From VRUE01 sp963699215 (GTDB taxonomy: Bacteria; Actinomycetota; Thermoleophilia; Solirubrobacterales; 70-9), in assembly GCA_963699215.1 (NCBI GenBank), contig OY969422.1, positions 744,001 through 808,000 of the forward strand: a stretch of DNA of 64,000 nt. Reading direction: 5' to 3'. This document shows positions 22,072-33,360 of this stretch, piece by piece. Position numbers and translations under genes: made by a program. Positions within the stretch are counted from its first letter, which is position 1, and every line of letters begins with the position of its first letter. The notes beneath the pieces are model-generated. The model was not told the origin of the DNA, did no database searches, and saw nothing but the letters and a program-made list of their open reading frames with translations.

Positions 22072-25000
22072 TCAGGCGCGGGTGATGATGACGTGGAGGT
22101 CGCGGCCGTCGAGCTTGACGGTGGCGCCATCCGCGGCGTCGTAGGCGACCGAGGTCGCGAGGACCTCGCCGGCTACGTAGGACTCGTGGGCGCGGGCGGC
22201 CCCGAGCAGCTCCTCGTCGCCGCCGAGGCCGAGCTCGATCCGGTCGGTGATCTCCAGGCCCGCCTCTTTGCGCGCGTTCTGGACGGCGTGGACGATCTCG
22301 CGGGCGAACCCCTCGCGGCGCAGCTCGTCGTCGAGCTCTAGCTGCAGGGCGACGGCGTGTCCGGCCTCCGCCTCGACCTCGTAGCCCTCCAGCGGCTGCA
22401 GGGAGAGAGTCAGCTCGTCGGCGGCAGAGGGTGTGCTCGTCGCCGTCGACGTTGATGCCGACCTCGCCACCATCGGCCATCACCGCGGCCACGTGGACTG
22501 GGTCGAGCGCCTCGACCGCGGCGGCGACCTGCGGCATCCGCTTGCCGAAGCGGGGGCCGAGCGAGCGGTAGTTGGGCTTGACCGCGTAGCTGACCAGCTC
22601 TGCCTCCTCGGTGACGAAGTCGAGCTCCTTGACGTTGAGCTCGGCCTTGACCAGCTCGGCGCGGGCCGAGATCGCCGCGCGCTCGGCGTCGTTGGCGACG
22701 ATCACGGCGCGGCGCAGCGGCTGGCGCACCTTGGCCTTCGCCTGGGCGCGGGCGGCGCGGCCGAGCTCGACGGTGAGCCGCACCGCCTCCATCGCCGCCT
22801 CCAGCTCGGGGTCGGCAAGCGCCGGGTCGGGCTCGGGGAAGTCGCGCAGGTGGACCGAGTCGGGCAGCTCGCCGAGGTCCTCCCCCTCGCCCCCGGCGAG
22901 GTTGAGGTGGATCTCGTCGGCGAGGAAGGGGGTGAACGGCGCGAGCAGCGCCGCCGTCTCCAGCAGGCAGTGGCGCAGGGTCGCGAAGGCGGCCCGGTCG
23001 CCCTCCCAGAAGCGGCGGCGCGAGAGGCGCACGTACCAGTTCGAGAGCTGCTCGACGAACTCGGCGATCGCGCGGCCGGCGGCGGTGCAGTCGAAGTCGT
23101 CCATGTGCTCGCGCACCGTCGCCACCGTCGCCTGCAGCCGCGAGAGCGCCCAGCGGTCGAGGTCGTCGCTCGGCTCCGGCGCGCCGGTGAAATCTCCCGG
23201 CGTCGAGGTTCTCGGCGTTCGCGTAGAGGACCCAGAAGGAGTACGTGTTCCAGAGCGTGAGCAGGAACTGGCGCACCGATTCGCCCACGGTGTCGACCGA
23301 GAAGCGGTAGCCCGACCAGGGCTGCTGCGCGGTCAGGTAGTACCAGCGGAAGGCGTCGGCGCCGTGGGCGGCGATCACGTCCCAGGGCTCGACCACGTTG
23401 CCCTTGCTCTTCGACATCTTCTGCCCCTCGGGGTCGAGGATCAGGCCGAGGCAGACGCAGTTGCGGTAGCTGGAGGTGTCGAAGAGCAGGGTCGACTCGG
23501 CGAGCAGCGTGTAGAACCAGCCGCGGGTCTGGTCGATCGCCTCGCAGATGAAGTCGGCGGGGAAGCGCTCCTCGAACAGCTCCTCGTTCTCGAACGGGTA
23601 GTGGAACTGGGCGAAGGGCATCGCGCCGCTGTCGTACCAGGTGTCGATCACCGACTCGACCCGCCGCATCTCGCCGCCGCACCGCTCGCAGTCGAGCGTG
23701 ACCTCGTCGATGTAGGGGCGGTGCAGGTCGGCGGGGACCTCGCCTCTGGCGCGCTCGCGCAGCTCGGCGACCGAGCCGGCGCAGAAGCGGCCGTCGCAGG
23801 CCTCGCTCGTGCACTCCCAGATCGGCAGCGGCGTCCCCCAGTAGCGGTCGCGCGAGAGCGCCCAGTCGACGTTGTTCTCCAGCCACTTGCCGAAGCGGCC
23901 GTGCTTGATGTGCTCGGGGTGCCAGCCGATCTCCTCGTTGTTGGCGAGCAGCTGGTCGCGCGCCCGCGAGGTGGCGACGTACCAGCTCGACTTGGCGTAG
24001 TAGAGGAGCGGCGTGCCGCAGCGCCAGCAGTGCGGGTAGGCGTGCTCGTAGACCTGCTCGCGGAAGAGCAGGCCGCGCCCGGCGAGGTCGTCGATCAACG
24101 CCCGGGTCACCTCCGGGTCCTTGACGAACCTGCCCTCGAAGCCGACCACCCGCCTGTCGAAGTGCCCGTCCGGTTCGACCGGGTTGTAGAGGGTGCCGTG
24201 CGAGGTGGGGTCGAAGATCCCGTTCTCGGCCGCGACCGAGTAGTCGTCCTCGCCGAAGGCCGGAGCGATGTGGACGAGGCCGGTCCCGTCCTCGGTGGTG
24301 ACGAACTCGCCGGCAACTACGGGGAAACCTCCAGCCGGCCGATCATCGAGCGCGAAGATCGGGCCTTCGTAGCGGCGGTCGACCAGCTCGCTGCCGGGGA
24401 AGCGGTCGGTTATCTCGATGCCCTCGCCGAGCACCTTCTCGACCAGCGGCTCGGCGAGGATCAGGATCTCGTCTTCGACCTTCGCCTTGACGTAGGTGAC
24501 CTCCGGCGCAACCGCGACCGCCTCGTTGCCGGGCAGGGTCCACGGCGTCGTCGTCCAGACCAGCAGCGACTCGCCCGCCGCGGAGCCATCCTCCGCCAGC
24601 AACGGGAAGCGCACGTATATGGAGGGGTCCTCGACGTCCTGGTAGCCGAGCGCCACCTCGTGCGAGGAGAGCGCGGTGCCGCAGCGCGGGCAGTAGGGGA
24701 CGACCTTGTGGCCCTCGTAGAGCCGCTCGTCGTCCCAGAGCTTGCGCAGCGACCACCAGACCGACTCGATGTACTCGTCGTCGAGGGTGACGTAGGGATC
24801 GTCGAGGTCGATCCAGAAGCCGATCCGCTCGGTCAGCCGGTTCCAGTCCTCGACGTACTCGAAGACCGACTCGCGGCAGCGGCGGTTGAACTCGGCGATC
24901 CCGTACTCCTCGATCTCCTGCTTGGAGGAGATGCCGAGCTCCTTCTCCACCTCGAGCTCGACCGGCAGCCCGTGACAGTCCCAGCCGGCCTTGCGCGGCA

Positions 25001-25241
25001 CCCGGTAGCCGCACATCGTGCGGTAGCGGGGGTAGATGTCCTTGAAGACGCGGGAGAGGACGTGGTGGGAGCCGGGACGGCCGTTGGCGGTCGGCGGCCC
25101 CTCGTAGAAGCTCCAGACCTCGGCGCCCTCGCGGTTGGCGAGCGAGCGGTGGAAGACGTCGCGCTCGCGCCAGCGTGCCAGTACCCGCTCCTCCATCTCG
25201 GGGAAGGCCTGCTTGGGGTCGACTGGCTCGAAGCCGGGCAT
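22072..25241 (-). pseudogene. ileS: Isoleucyl-tRNA synthetase, two frameshifts
   Basis: Charges tRNA-Ile. The protein is of the eukaryote-like (mupirocin-insensitive type 2) class: the HIGH motif reads GSHH in NGRPGSHHVLSRVFKDIYPR, and KMSKSKGN is present. The N-terminal frame is intact from ATG 25241 to about 23200, where LDAG should continue into DFTGAPEPSDDLDRWALSRL but is shifted by one base. The next frame (anticodon-binding domain MDDFDCTAAGRAIAEFVEQL) is intact to about 22426, where a second one-base shift precedes ADELTLSLQPLEGYEVE and the stop at 22072. Removing one base at each site gives a continuous 1055-residue enzyme, normal for this class. Two defects in an essential gene suggest sequence error unless a second ileS exists elsewhere. 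Confidence 0.85.
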
Positions 25242-25279
25242 GAGCAGGTGATTCTAGGAGCGAGTACCCTCCCCGCCGC

Positions 25280-26155
25280 ATGTCCGTCTACGACCTGAAC
25301 GGAAAGGTGGCGCTGGTGACCGGCGCCGCCCGCGGGATCGGCTACGAGACGGCGCGGCAGATGCACATGCGCGGCGCCTCGGTCGCGGTCGTCGACCTCA
25401 GCCCCGACGACGCCCGCGAGGCCGCCGAGCGGATCGGCGAGCGGGCGGTCGGGATCGGCGCCGACGTCACCGACCACGCCGCGGTCATGCAGGCGGTCGC
25501 CGAGACGGTCGAGCGCTTCGGCGGCCTCGACGTCGCCGTCGCCAACGCCGGCATCGCCCAGACGCAGGTGGCGACCGTGCGCGGGATCGGCACCGAGGAG
25601 TGGGAGCGGGTCTTCGAGGTCGACCTGCTCGGCGTCTGGCGCACGGTGCGAGCCGTCCTGCCGCAGATCGTCGAGCGCAAGGGCCACATCGTCGTCACCG
25701 GCTCCGTCTACTCCTTCGCCAACGGCGTCCTCAACAGCCCCTACGCCGTCGCCAAGGCCGGCGTCGAGGCGCTCGGCCGCGGCCTGCGGGCGGAGCTGAT
25801 GCCGCTCGGCGCCAGCGCCGGCGTCGTCTACTACGGCTGGGTCGACACGAAGCTCGTCCAGGACGGCTTCGACCGCAAGCACTCCGGCCGGCTGCAGGAA
25901 AACGCGCCCGCCTGGCTGTTCAAGCGGATCCGGCCGGACGAGGCCGGCGCGGCGATCGTGCGCGGAATCGAAGAACGGGCGCCGCGCATCTTCGCGCCGA
26001 AGTGGTGGCGCTACGTCTCTGCCCTGCGCGGCATCGTCAACCCGATCCTCGACCGCCGCTTCGACCGCGACCCACAGATGTTCGAGACGATCCGCGCCGT
26101 CGAGGCCGAAGCCGACGAGCAGGGCGCCGCCGCGGTCTCAGCCGCTACGCGTTAG
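25280..26155 (+). CDS. Short-chain dehydrogenase/reductase
   Basis: Classical SDR of 291 residues. The cofactor motif TGAARGIGYE is at 15-24, NAG in VANAGIAQ near 92, catalytic Ser in VTGSVYSF and Tyr-x3-Lys in SPYAVAKAG near 158. Asp in VVDLS after the second strand favours NAD over NADP. A longer C-terminal region (RIFAPKWWRYVSALRGIVNP) is typical of SDRs acting on steroid-like or hydrophobic alcohols; substrate unknown. Divergent from ileS, 38 nt apart. Its 3' end overlaps the restored end of the FAD/Fe-S dehydrogenase by 18 bp. Confidence 0.88.
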   Translation: MSVYDLNGKVALVTGAARGIGYETARQMHMRGASVAVVDLSPDDAREAAERIGERAVGIGADVTDHAAVMQAVAETVERFGGLDVAVANAGIAQTQVATVRGIGTEEWERVFEVDLLGVWRTVRAVLPQIVERKGHIVVTGSVYSFANGVLNSPYAVAKAGVEALGRGLRAELMPLGASAGVVYYGWVDTKLVQDGFDRKHSGRLQENAPAWLFKRIRPDEAGAAIVRGIEERAPRIFAPKWWRYVSALRGIVNPILDRRFDRDPQMFETIRAVEAEADEQGAAAVSAATR

Positions 26156-28949
26156 CCGCTCGAGCAGGAAGACGAAGGACTCGTACGGCTCGCCGGTGGC
26201 GCGGCTCGAGGCCGATCTCGCAGGTGCGGTTGCTGCAGAGATGGGCATCGAAGCTGCGCCCGGCCAGCTCGGATGCCTGCTCGGCCGTCGCCGCCGCAGT
26301 CAGCTCGGGATGCGAGATGCCGCGATCGCCGGCGAAGCCGCAGCAGGTGGCGGAGGGAGCGACGTAGACGTCCTCGGCGAGGGCGCCGGCGAGCGAGCGC
26401 AGCCGCGAGGCGAGGCCCATCTGGCGGGTCGCGCAGGTCGGGTGGACGGTGGCGGAGCCGACCCTGCGCGAGATCTCCAGCTGCGGCAGCAGGCGGTCGT
26501 GCGCCCAGGCGACCGAGTCGAGGATCTTCAGCTCGGTGCGGCGGGCGGCGTTCTCCTCGTCGAGCACTCCTTCGCCCGGCTCGGCGAGCGCGTGGGTGCA
26601 GGAAGCGGCGTCGATCACCACCGGCAGCTCCCCCTCCCCGCTCCAGTCCCAGAGCCGCTCGACCATCTCGTTCGCCTTGTGCCGGTGGGCAGCGGAGAAG
26701 CCTTTCGAGCTCCAGGGCAACCCGCAGCAGCTGCCCGCGACCTCGTCCGGGATCCAAACCGGCATCCCCGCCCGGGCCGAGACCTCGACCATCGCCTCGG
26801 CCAGCCCACCGGCGGGCGAGGCGAAGATGCGGTTGGTGCAGGCTAGGGACGTAGACGGCGCTCGCGCGCTCGCGGGTCGTCGCCGGCATGCGCGCGCTCG
26901 CCGCCGTGGGCAGTCCAGCGCCCCGCTTGGTACGGCGCGCCAGCGGGGCGCCGATCCGCAGCGCCGCCCGTGAGGCGCCTTCGACCGCACCCCAGCTCTT
27001 CGCCCCGCGCAGCGCCAGCGCTTCGGCCCGCGGCGCGTGGCGCTCGGCTCGCAGCTCCTTGACCAGCTCGCCGGTGTCGATCCCGAGCGGGCAGGCGAGG
27101 CGGCAGGAGCCGTCGGCGGCACAGGTATCGAGCCCGTCGTAGTCGTACTCCTCCTCCAGCGCCCGCCTCAACGGGGAGTCCTGCGGCTGGCGGGCGATCT
27201 CGCGCCGCAGGACGATCCGCTGACGCGGAGTGGTGGTCAGGTTGCGACTCGGACAGACCGGCTCGCAGAAGCCGCACTCGACGCAGGTGCGTCGCCGACT
27301 CCTCCTCGATCGTCGGGCATCGTTTTCAGGTTGCGCAGGTGGACCCCGGGGTCGCGGTTGAGGACGACGCCGGGGGCGAGCACGCCGTCGGGGTCGGCGA
27401 GCTGCTTCACCCTCCACATCAGCGCGGTCGCCTTCTCCCCCCACTCACGCTCGACGTAGGGCGCCATGTTGATGCCGGTGCCGTGCTCGGCCTTGAGCGA
27501 GCCGTCGTACTTGCCGACGATCAGCTCGACCAGCTTCGCCATGAACGACTCGTAGCGCTCCAAGTCCTCCTGCTTGGCGAAGTCGGGGGTGAGCATGAAG
27601 TGCAGGTTGCCGGCGGAGGCGTGGCCGGCGACCCCGGGCAGGAAGCCGTGCTCGCCGAGCAGCGCCTGCAGGTCGCGGGCGCCCTCGGCGATCCGCTCGG
27701 GCGGCACGCAGACGTCCTCGACGATCAGCGCCGTGCCCGGCAGCCGCAGCCGCCCGACCAAGCCGTGCAGGCCCTCGCGCACGCGCCAGGCCAGCTCGAC
27801 CTCCTCGGCGTCGCGGGTGAACTCGATCGGCCGGATCGTCTCCTGGCCGGCGAGGATCTCCTTCGCCCTGCCGACGTAGGAATCCAGCTCGGCGTCGGAG
27901 GTGGCGCCGAACTCGACCAGCAGCACCGCCGACTCCGGCGGCAGCTCTTTCCACTCCTGCGGCGCGCCGACCATGTTCCAGGCCGCAGTGATCAGCGCCG
28001 GGGCGACCATCAGCTCGACCGCGGTGGCGCCGCAATCGACCAGGTCGCGGACCGGGGCGATCGCCGCGTCGATGCCCGGGAAGTGGATCCAGGCGGTGGT
28101 GGTGCGGGCGGGCAGCGGCACCGTCTCGAAGACCGCCTCGGCGACGAAGGCGAGCGTCCCCTCCGAGCCGACGAGGAGGCGGCGGAAGATCTCCAGCGGC
28201 TCGTCGGCGTCGAGGAAGGCGCAGAGCCGGTAGCCGGTCGTGTTCTTGATCGCGAACTTGCGGCGGATGCGCTCGCTCAGCTCGGCGTCGGCGCGGATCT
28301 CGTCGCGGATCGCAGCGAGGCCGACGGCGAGCTCCGGCTCCTCGGCGGCAAAGCGCTCGGCGGCACCGGGCGCGGCCGTGTCGATCGTCGTCCCAGAGGG
28401 CAGCGCGAAGGTCAGCGAGCGCACGGTGGAGTAGGAGTCGTGAGTCGTGCCGCAGCGCATCCCGCCCGAGTTGTTGGCGATCACGCCGCCGACCGTGGCG
28501 ATGTCGGTGCTGGCCGGGTCGGGGCCGAGCTTGCGCCCGTGCGGGGCAAGGACGCGGTTGGCGTGGCCGAGCACGGTGCCGGGCTTGACCCGAGCGAGCG
28601 CCCCCTCGTCCTCGACCGCGACGCCGCCGAAATGACGGCGCACGTCGACCAGGATGCCGTCGCTCTGCCCCTGCCCGTTGAGGCTGGTGCCGCCGCCGCG
28701 GAAGACGACGGGGATGCCGTTGGCGCGACCGTAGGCGAGGGTCTGGGCGACGTCGGAGGCGTCGTACGCCATGACGACGGCGCGCGGCAGCAGCCGGTAG
28801 GGGCTGGCGTCGGAGGCGTAGCGGACGATGTCGCTGGCCCGGCCCATCACCCGGTCCGCGCCGAGCAGCCGCTCCAGCTCGCCACGCAGCGGCTGCGGCG
28901 TCCCGGCCGCTAGCGAGTCGGGGGCGCGGTCGGGTGCGGCGACGGTCAT
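26138..28949 (-). pseudogene. FAD-binding and Fe-S-binding 2-hydroxy-acid dehydrogenase, several frameshifts
   Basis: Fusion of a GlcD/Dld-type FAD oxidase with a GlcF-type Fe-S module, as in bacterial D-lactate / D-2-hydroxyglutarate dehydrogenases. The FAD half (28949 to about 27310) is intact: VVFRGGGTSLNGQ, GPDPASTDIATVGGVIANNS, KAEHGTGINMAPYVE. The Fe-S half carries TCVECGFCEPVCPS and CRLACPLGIDTGEL, then CCG and heterodisulfide-type cysteine clusters (SCCGLPWSSKG, SATCCGFAGDRG). One-base shifts occur near 27315 (after KTMP), 27287 (before CVECGFC), 26850 (between YVP and ACTNRIF) and 26208 (after EIGLE). Removing four bases gives exactly 936 codons with no other defect. Immediately follows the decarboxylase gene (1-nt gap), so both act on one substrate chain. 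Confidence 0.8.
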
Positions 28950-28950
28950 C

Positions 28951-30549
28951 TCAGAACAGTGACATTCCCGGCTGAACCGGGACTTCGACCAGCTCCGGCC
29001 GCGACGAGGCGAGCGCCGCGGTCAGCGCGTCGCGCACCTCGTCGCGATCGTTGGCCACGCGGGTCGAGACGCCGTAGCCGGCGGCGACCGCGGCGACGTC
29101 GAGGCCGGGCAGGTCGAGGCCGGGCGCCCCCTGCACCGACTCGACTTCGGCGAACCACTTGAGGATCGCGTACTCGGAGTTACGCATGACGAGGAAGGTG
29201 ACCGGCACCCCGTACGCGACCGCGCTCCAGAAGGCGGTGACCGCGTACTGGACCGAGCCCTCGCCGATCACGCAGACGACGGGCCGGTCGGGCTGGGCCA
29301 GCTGGACGCCGATCGAGGCGGAGAGGCCGAAGCCGAGCCCGCCGCCGGCGCTGAAGTAGTAGCTGCCGGGCCGCGAGAGGCGCAGCTGGTTGCGCAACGC
29401 CAGGGTGCTGGCCGGCGACTCGATCACGATGATGCCGTCCTCGGGAAGGATCTCGGCGAGCACCGAGTGCACGGTGGACGAGTTGAGCGGATTCTCCGGG
29501 GGGATTTCGGTCGGGCCGGGGTTCGGCTCCGGCGCCGGCCGCGAGGCCTCCGGCACGGCCTCGAGCAGCGCCTCCAGGCTGAGCTTCACGTCGGCGACGA
29601 TCGCGTCGCCCATCGGCGCACGGGCGGCCTCGTCGGGATCGCTGGTGATCGCCACCAGCGTCGCGCCCTCGGGTAGCAGCGGGCCGGGTATGTAGGGGTA
29701 GTAAGGAAAGACCGAGCTGCCGACGACGAGAATCAGGTCGTGGTCCTCCAGCGTCTGGGCGATCGGTCCGATCGCCGGCGGCAGGACGCCACGAAAGTTG
29801 GGATGGCCCTCGGGAAAGCCGATCTTGCCGCCACCCGGCGCCGGCGTCGCCCAGACCGGCAGGCGCTGCCGCTCGGCCAGTGCCACCGCCGCATCCCAGC
29901 CGCCGCTAGCGTCGATGTCGGGGCCGGCGACGAAGACGGGGTTCGCGGCCGCGTCGAGCCGCTCGGCCAGAGCTCGAACCGCTTCCGGGGCGGCGACGGT
30001 GCGTCCGGTCACCGTGCGGTCGATCGCCGCCCGCGCGTCGGCCTCGTCGACCTCGGCCTCCCAGTCGTCCATCGGCAGCGAGACGAAGACGGGACCCCGC
30101 GGCGGCAGCGAGGCGAGGTGGGCGCCGTGAGCGAGGGCGAGCGGCACGTCCTCGGCTCGCGGCGGCTCGTAGGCCCACTTGACCAGCGGGTGGGGCATGC
30201 GGATCGCATCCCGATTGGTCAGGTTGGCCTGCAGGGTCATCTGCGCCCGCGCCTGCTGGCCGGCGGTGACCAGGAGCGGCGAGTGGTTGGCCTGCGCGTT
30301 GAAGATCGCGCCCATCGCGTTGCCCACCCCCGGCGCGGTGTGGAGGTTGGCGATCGCGGTGCGGCCGGACGCCTGCGCGTAGCCGTCCGCCATCCCGACC
30401 ACGACCGCCTCGTGCAGCCCGAGCACGTAGCGAAAATCGCCCGGGAAATCGGCCAGCATCGGCAGCTCGGTAGAGCCAGGGTTGCCGAAAATAGTCGTCA
30501 TTCCCTGAGCGCGAAAGAGATCGAAGCTGGCGTCGCGGACGGTCGGCAT
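28951..30549 (-). CDS. Benzoylformate-decarboxylase-like ThDP enzyme
   Basis: Thiamin-diphosphate-dependent decarboxylase, 532 residues, the length of Pseudomonas benzoylformate decarboxylase. Ser26 (FGNPGSTELP), Glu47 (LHEAVVVGMADGYAQ) and His70 (NLHTAPG) are at the same positions as in that enzyme. Two differences matter: the segment VFRYH that carries the second catalytic His of the Pseudomonas enzyme reads VFPYY here, and the cofactor motif GDG reads GEG (GEGSVQY). It may thus use another 2-keto acid or be a less typical member. It is first in a two-gene operon with the FAD/Fe-S dehydrogenase, consistent with 2-hydroxy acid to 2-keto acid to aldehyde conversion (mandelate-like); a benzaldehyde-type dehydrogenase could be 33357-34802. 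Confidence 0.8.
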   Translation of the reverse strand: MPTVRDASFDLFRAQGMTTIFGNPGSTELPMLADFPGDFRYVLGLHEAVVVGMADGYAQASGRTAIANLHTAPGVGNAMGAIFNAQANHSPLLVTAGQQARAQMTLQANLTNRDAIRMPHPLVKWAYEPPRAEDVPLALAHGAHLASLPPRGPVFVSLPMDDWEAEVDEADARAAIDRTVTGRTVAAPEAVRALAERLDAAANPVFVAGPDIDASGGWDAAVALAERQRLPVWATPAPGGGKIGFPEGHPNFRGVLPPAIGPIAQTLEDHDLILVVGSSVFPYYPYIPGPLLPEGATLVAITSDPDEAARAPMGDAIVADVKLSLEALLEAVPEASRPAPEPNPGPTEIPPENPLNSSTVHSVLAEILPEDGIIVIESPASTLALRNQLRLSRPGSYYFSAGGGLGFGLSASIGVQLAQPDRPVVCVIGEGSVQYAVTAFWSAVAYGVPVTFLVMRNSEYAILKWFAEVESVQGAPGLDLPGLDVAAVAAGYGVSTRVANDRDEVRDALTAALASSRPELVEVPVQPGMSLF

Positions 30550-30608
30550 GCCGGGACCCTACTTTGCGGGGCTCAAGCAGGGCGGGTGCGTCTGTCGATA
30601 ACGGCCGA

Positions 30609-31355
30609 GTGCCAAGGAAGACCGACAACGCTCGAGGGCGATCGCGGGCCGGCCGCTCGTTGCTCGCCGCCGTGGCGGCGGCGCTGCTCGCCTGCTGGGC
30701 AGCCGCGCCTGTGAGCGGCGCGCCCCTTCCAACCCGGTTCGCCTACGCGACCGGTGAGATCGTCCCGATCCCAGCCTCGATCCCGCATGAAGAGGGCGAC
30801 GAGGTCGACAAGCGGATCGTCCCCAACCTGCGCTGGATCGCCCAGAGGTTTCCGATCTACGTCACCGACGGCTACTCGGGGCCGCTCCCCGACGGAACCC
30901 ACGTCGGCTGTCACGGCTGCCACGTCAAGCACTCCGACCACTACAACGGGCTCGCGGTGGACATCGTGGCGCTGAACGGAACGGGCGGCTGCGACGCCGC
31001 TTGGCGCGGCATCACCCGCCTCGCTCACTGGGCCGAGCCGCTCCAGAACCGCCCCCGGCCGCCCTTCCGCTGGGTCGGCTACGACGGCGACGCCGGCCAC
31101 GGCTGCGGTCACCACCTCCACCTCTCCTGGGAACACGCGATCGCGCCGATGTTTCAGCTGGCCGAATGGGTCGAGGTCTTCCCGGTCAGCCTCCAGGGCG
31201 TTTCCCAGCAGCCCCAGCCCAGCGGCGACCCGTCGGGGCTCAAGCCTCCCAAGGGCCCGCAGGGCGGCAGCGAGCCCGGCGCCACCTACGAGCAGGGCCC
31301 ACGCGGCGGCGTCTCGGCGGTCGAGCCCGGCGGCGTCTCCCCCCGCGGCGACTGA
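30609..31355 (+). CDS. Secreted protein with HxxxxxxD and HHLH metal-site-like motifs
   Basis: 248-residue exported protein. GTG at 30609 gives a signal peptide (RAGRSLLAAVAAALLACWAA). Residues with a possible metal-site spacing are SDHYNGLAVDIVAL and GHGCGHHLHLSWEHA, resembling the HxxxxxxD...HxH arrangement of M15 D-Ala-D-Ala peptidases. HVGCHGCHVKHSD adds four further Cys/His. The Pro/Gly-rich C-terminus looks disordered. Divergent from the decarboxylase gene. The peptidase suggestion is inference from spacing only; the protein may simply be a cell-wall-associated protein of unknown function. Confidence 0.65.
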   Translation: MPRKTDNARGRSRAGRSLLAAVAAALLACWAAAPVSGAPLPTRFAYATGEIVPIPASIPHEEGDEVDKRIVPNLRWIAQRFPIYVTDGYSGPLPDGTHVGCHGCHVKHSDHYNGLAVDIVALNGTGGCDAAWRGITRLAHWAEPLQNRPRPPFRWVGYDGDAGHGCGHHLHLSWEHAIAPMFQLAEWVEVFPVSLQGVSQQPQPSGDPSGLKPPKGPQGGSEPGATYEQGPRGGVSAVEPGGVSPRGD

Positions 31356-31362
31356 GCCCAGG

Positions 31363-31414
31363 GGACGTGCCGCGAGTTGAGTACCCATAGTGGCCTCTAA
31401 CTAGCGGCACGTCC
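31363..31414. repeat. Short hairpin element (GGACGTGCCG arms)
   Basis: 11-bp perfect arms GGACGTGCCGC (31363-31373) and its complement (31404-31414) enclose 30 nt with an inner stem (AGTTGAG with CTCTAACT, one bulge) and loop CCATAG. It begins 7 nt after a stop codon and ends 15 nt before the lipoprotein ATG. The first ten arm bases are identical to those of the hairpin inside cobA (55139-55190). Confidence 0.75.
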
Positions 31415-31429
31415 ATAGGATGCGGGGGG

Positions 31430-31903
31430 ATGTGCCGCTCGCCTCTGATTGCTCTGCTTGCGCCGCTGGCGCTGCTCGTCGCCAGCTGCGGGAGTACTGA
31501 CGACTCGACTCCGGTTGCGTGCCTCGAAGGGGCCCCGACCTACCTACGAGCACTCGGCGATGCCCCCGACACGGTCGAGCTGGGTGGATCGGCGCCGATC
31601 TCCGAGTGCCTCGCGAAGAACCAGGCCGGCGGCGAGCTAGCCGAGGTCGGCGCGGCGATGCTGGCGACGGCGACCGGGCTCAACGCCGCGGCCCGCGCCA
31701 ATCCCGGCGGCGACGCCAACCTCCAACTCGGCTACCTCATCGGGGCCGCCCAGCGCGGCGCCGATGAGACCGAAGGGATCCACGCCGAGCTGGTTCGCCG
31801 CCTCGCCGCCGCTGCCCGCTACAGCCCCGACAACCGGCCCCTGCCGCCGGCCTTTCGCCGCACCTACCGCGAAGGCTTCGACGCCGGCCGCACTCGCGGC
31901 TGA
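31430..31903 (+). CDS. Small lipoprotein of unknown function
   Basis: 157 residues. Signal peptide with lipobox LLVASC (Cys20) predicts lipid anchoring on the outer face of the membrane. The mature part is Ala-rich and helical (LAEVGAAMLATATGLNAAAR, YREGFDAGRTRG) with two more cysteines (ACLEG, SECLA). No known domain recognised. It precedes fumC by 40 nt on the same strand. Confidence 0.7.
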   Translation: MCRSPLIALLAPLALLVASCGSTDDSTPVACLEGAPTYLRALGDAPDTVELGGSAPISECLAKNQAGGELAEVGAAMLATATGLNAAARANPGGDANLQLGYLIGAAQRGADETEGIHAELVRRLAAAARYSPDNRPLPPAFRRTYREGFDAGRTRG

Positions 31904-31943
31904 ATACGCTGCCAGGTCCAACTATCTTCGACGGAGGAACAAC

Positions 31944-33253
<1,310 letters not shown>

Positions 33254-33257
<4 letters not shown>

Positions 33258-33360
33258 GGATCAGGAGTCCCTCCCGCGGAGGCTCAAGGGACCACGCCTG
33301 AACCCTCCGCCCGCGATCAGCTGCGCAACGGTCTCCGCGGGAGGGACTCCTGATCCTTAC
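33254..33360. repeat. Structured palindromic element, family B, copy 2
   Basis: Perfect 28-bp inverted repeats (33254-33281, 33333-33360) enclose 51 nt. The arms contain the stop codons of both flanking convergent genes: fumC TAA on the left and the aldehyde dehydrogenase TAA on the right. Read on the minus strand the interior is CCGTTGCGCAGCTGATCG followed by an AGGGTT and GTGGTCCC block, the same cargo as 21994-22042. Inner arm portions are alike between copies; outer portions are not. Confidence 0.88.

Noticed and set aside
22611..25298. 895-codon plus-strand open frame opposite ileS
   Set aside because: It mirrors the codon structure of ileS and has no recognisable motifs; the minus strand carries the synthetase signatures.
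26138..27310. Separate glcF-like iron-sulfur gene downstream of an FAD oxidase gene
   Set aside because: Frame restoration by single bases joins the two parts into one 935-residue protein with the family's normal fused architecture and no start codon or ribosome site at the junction.
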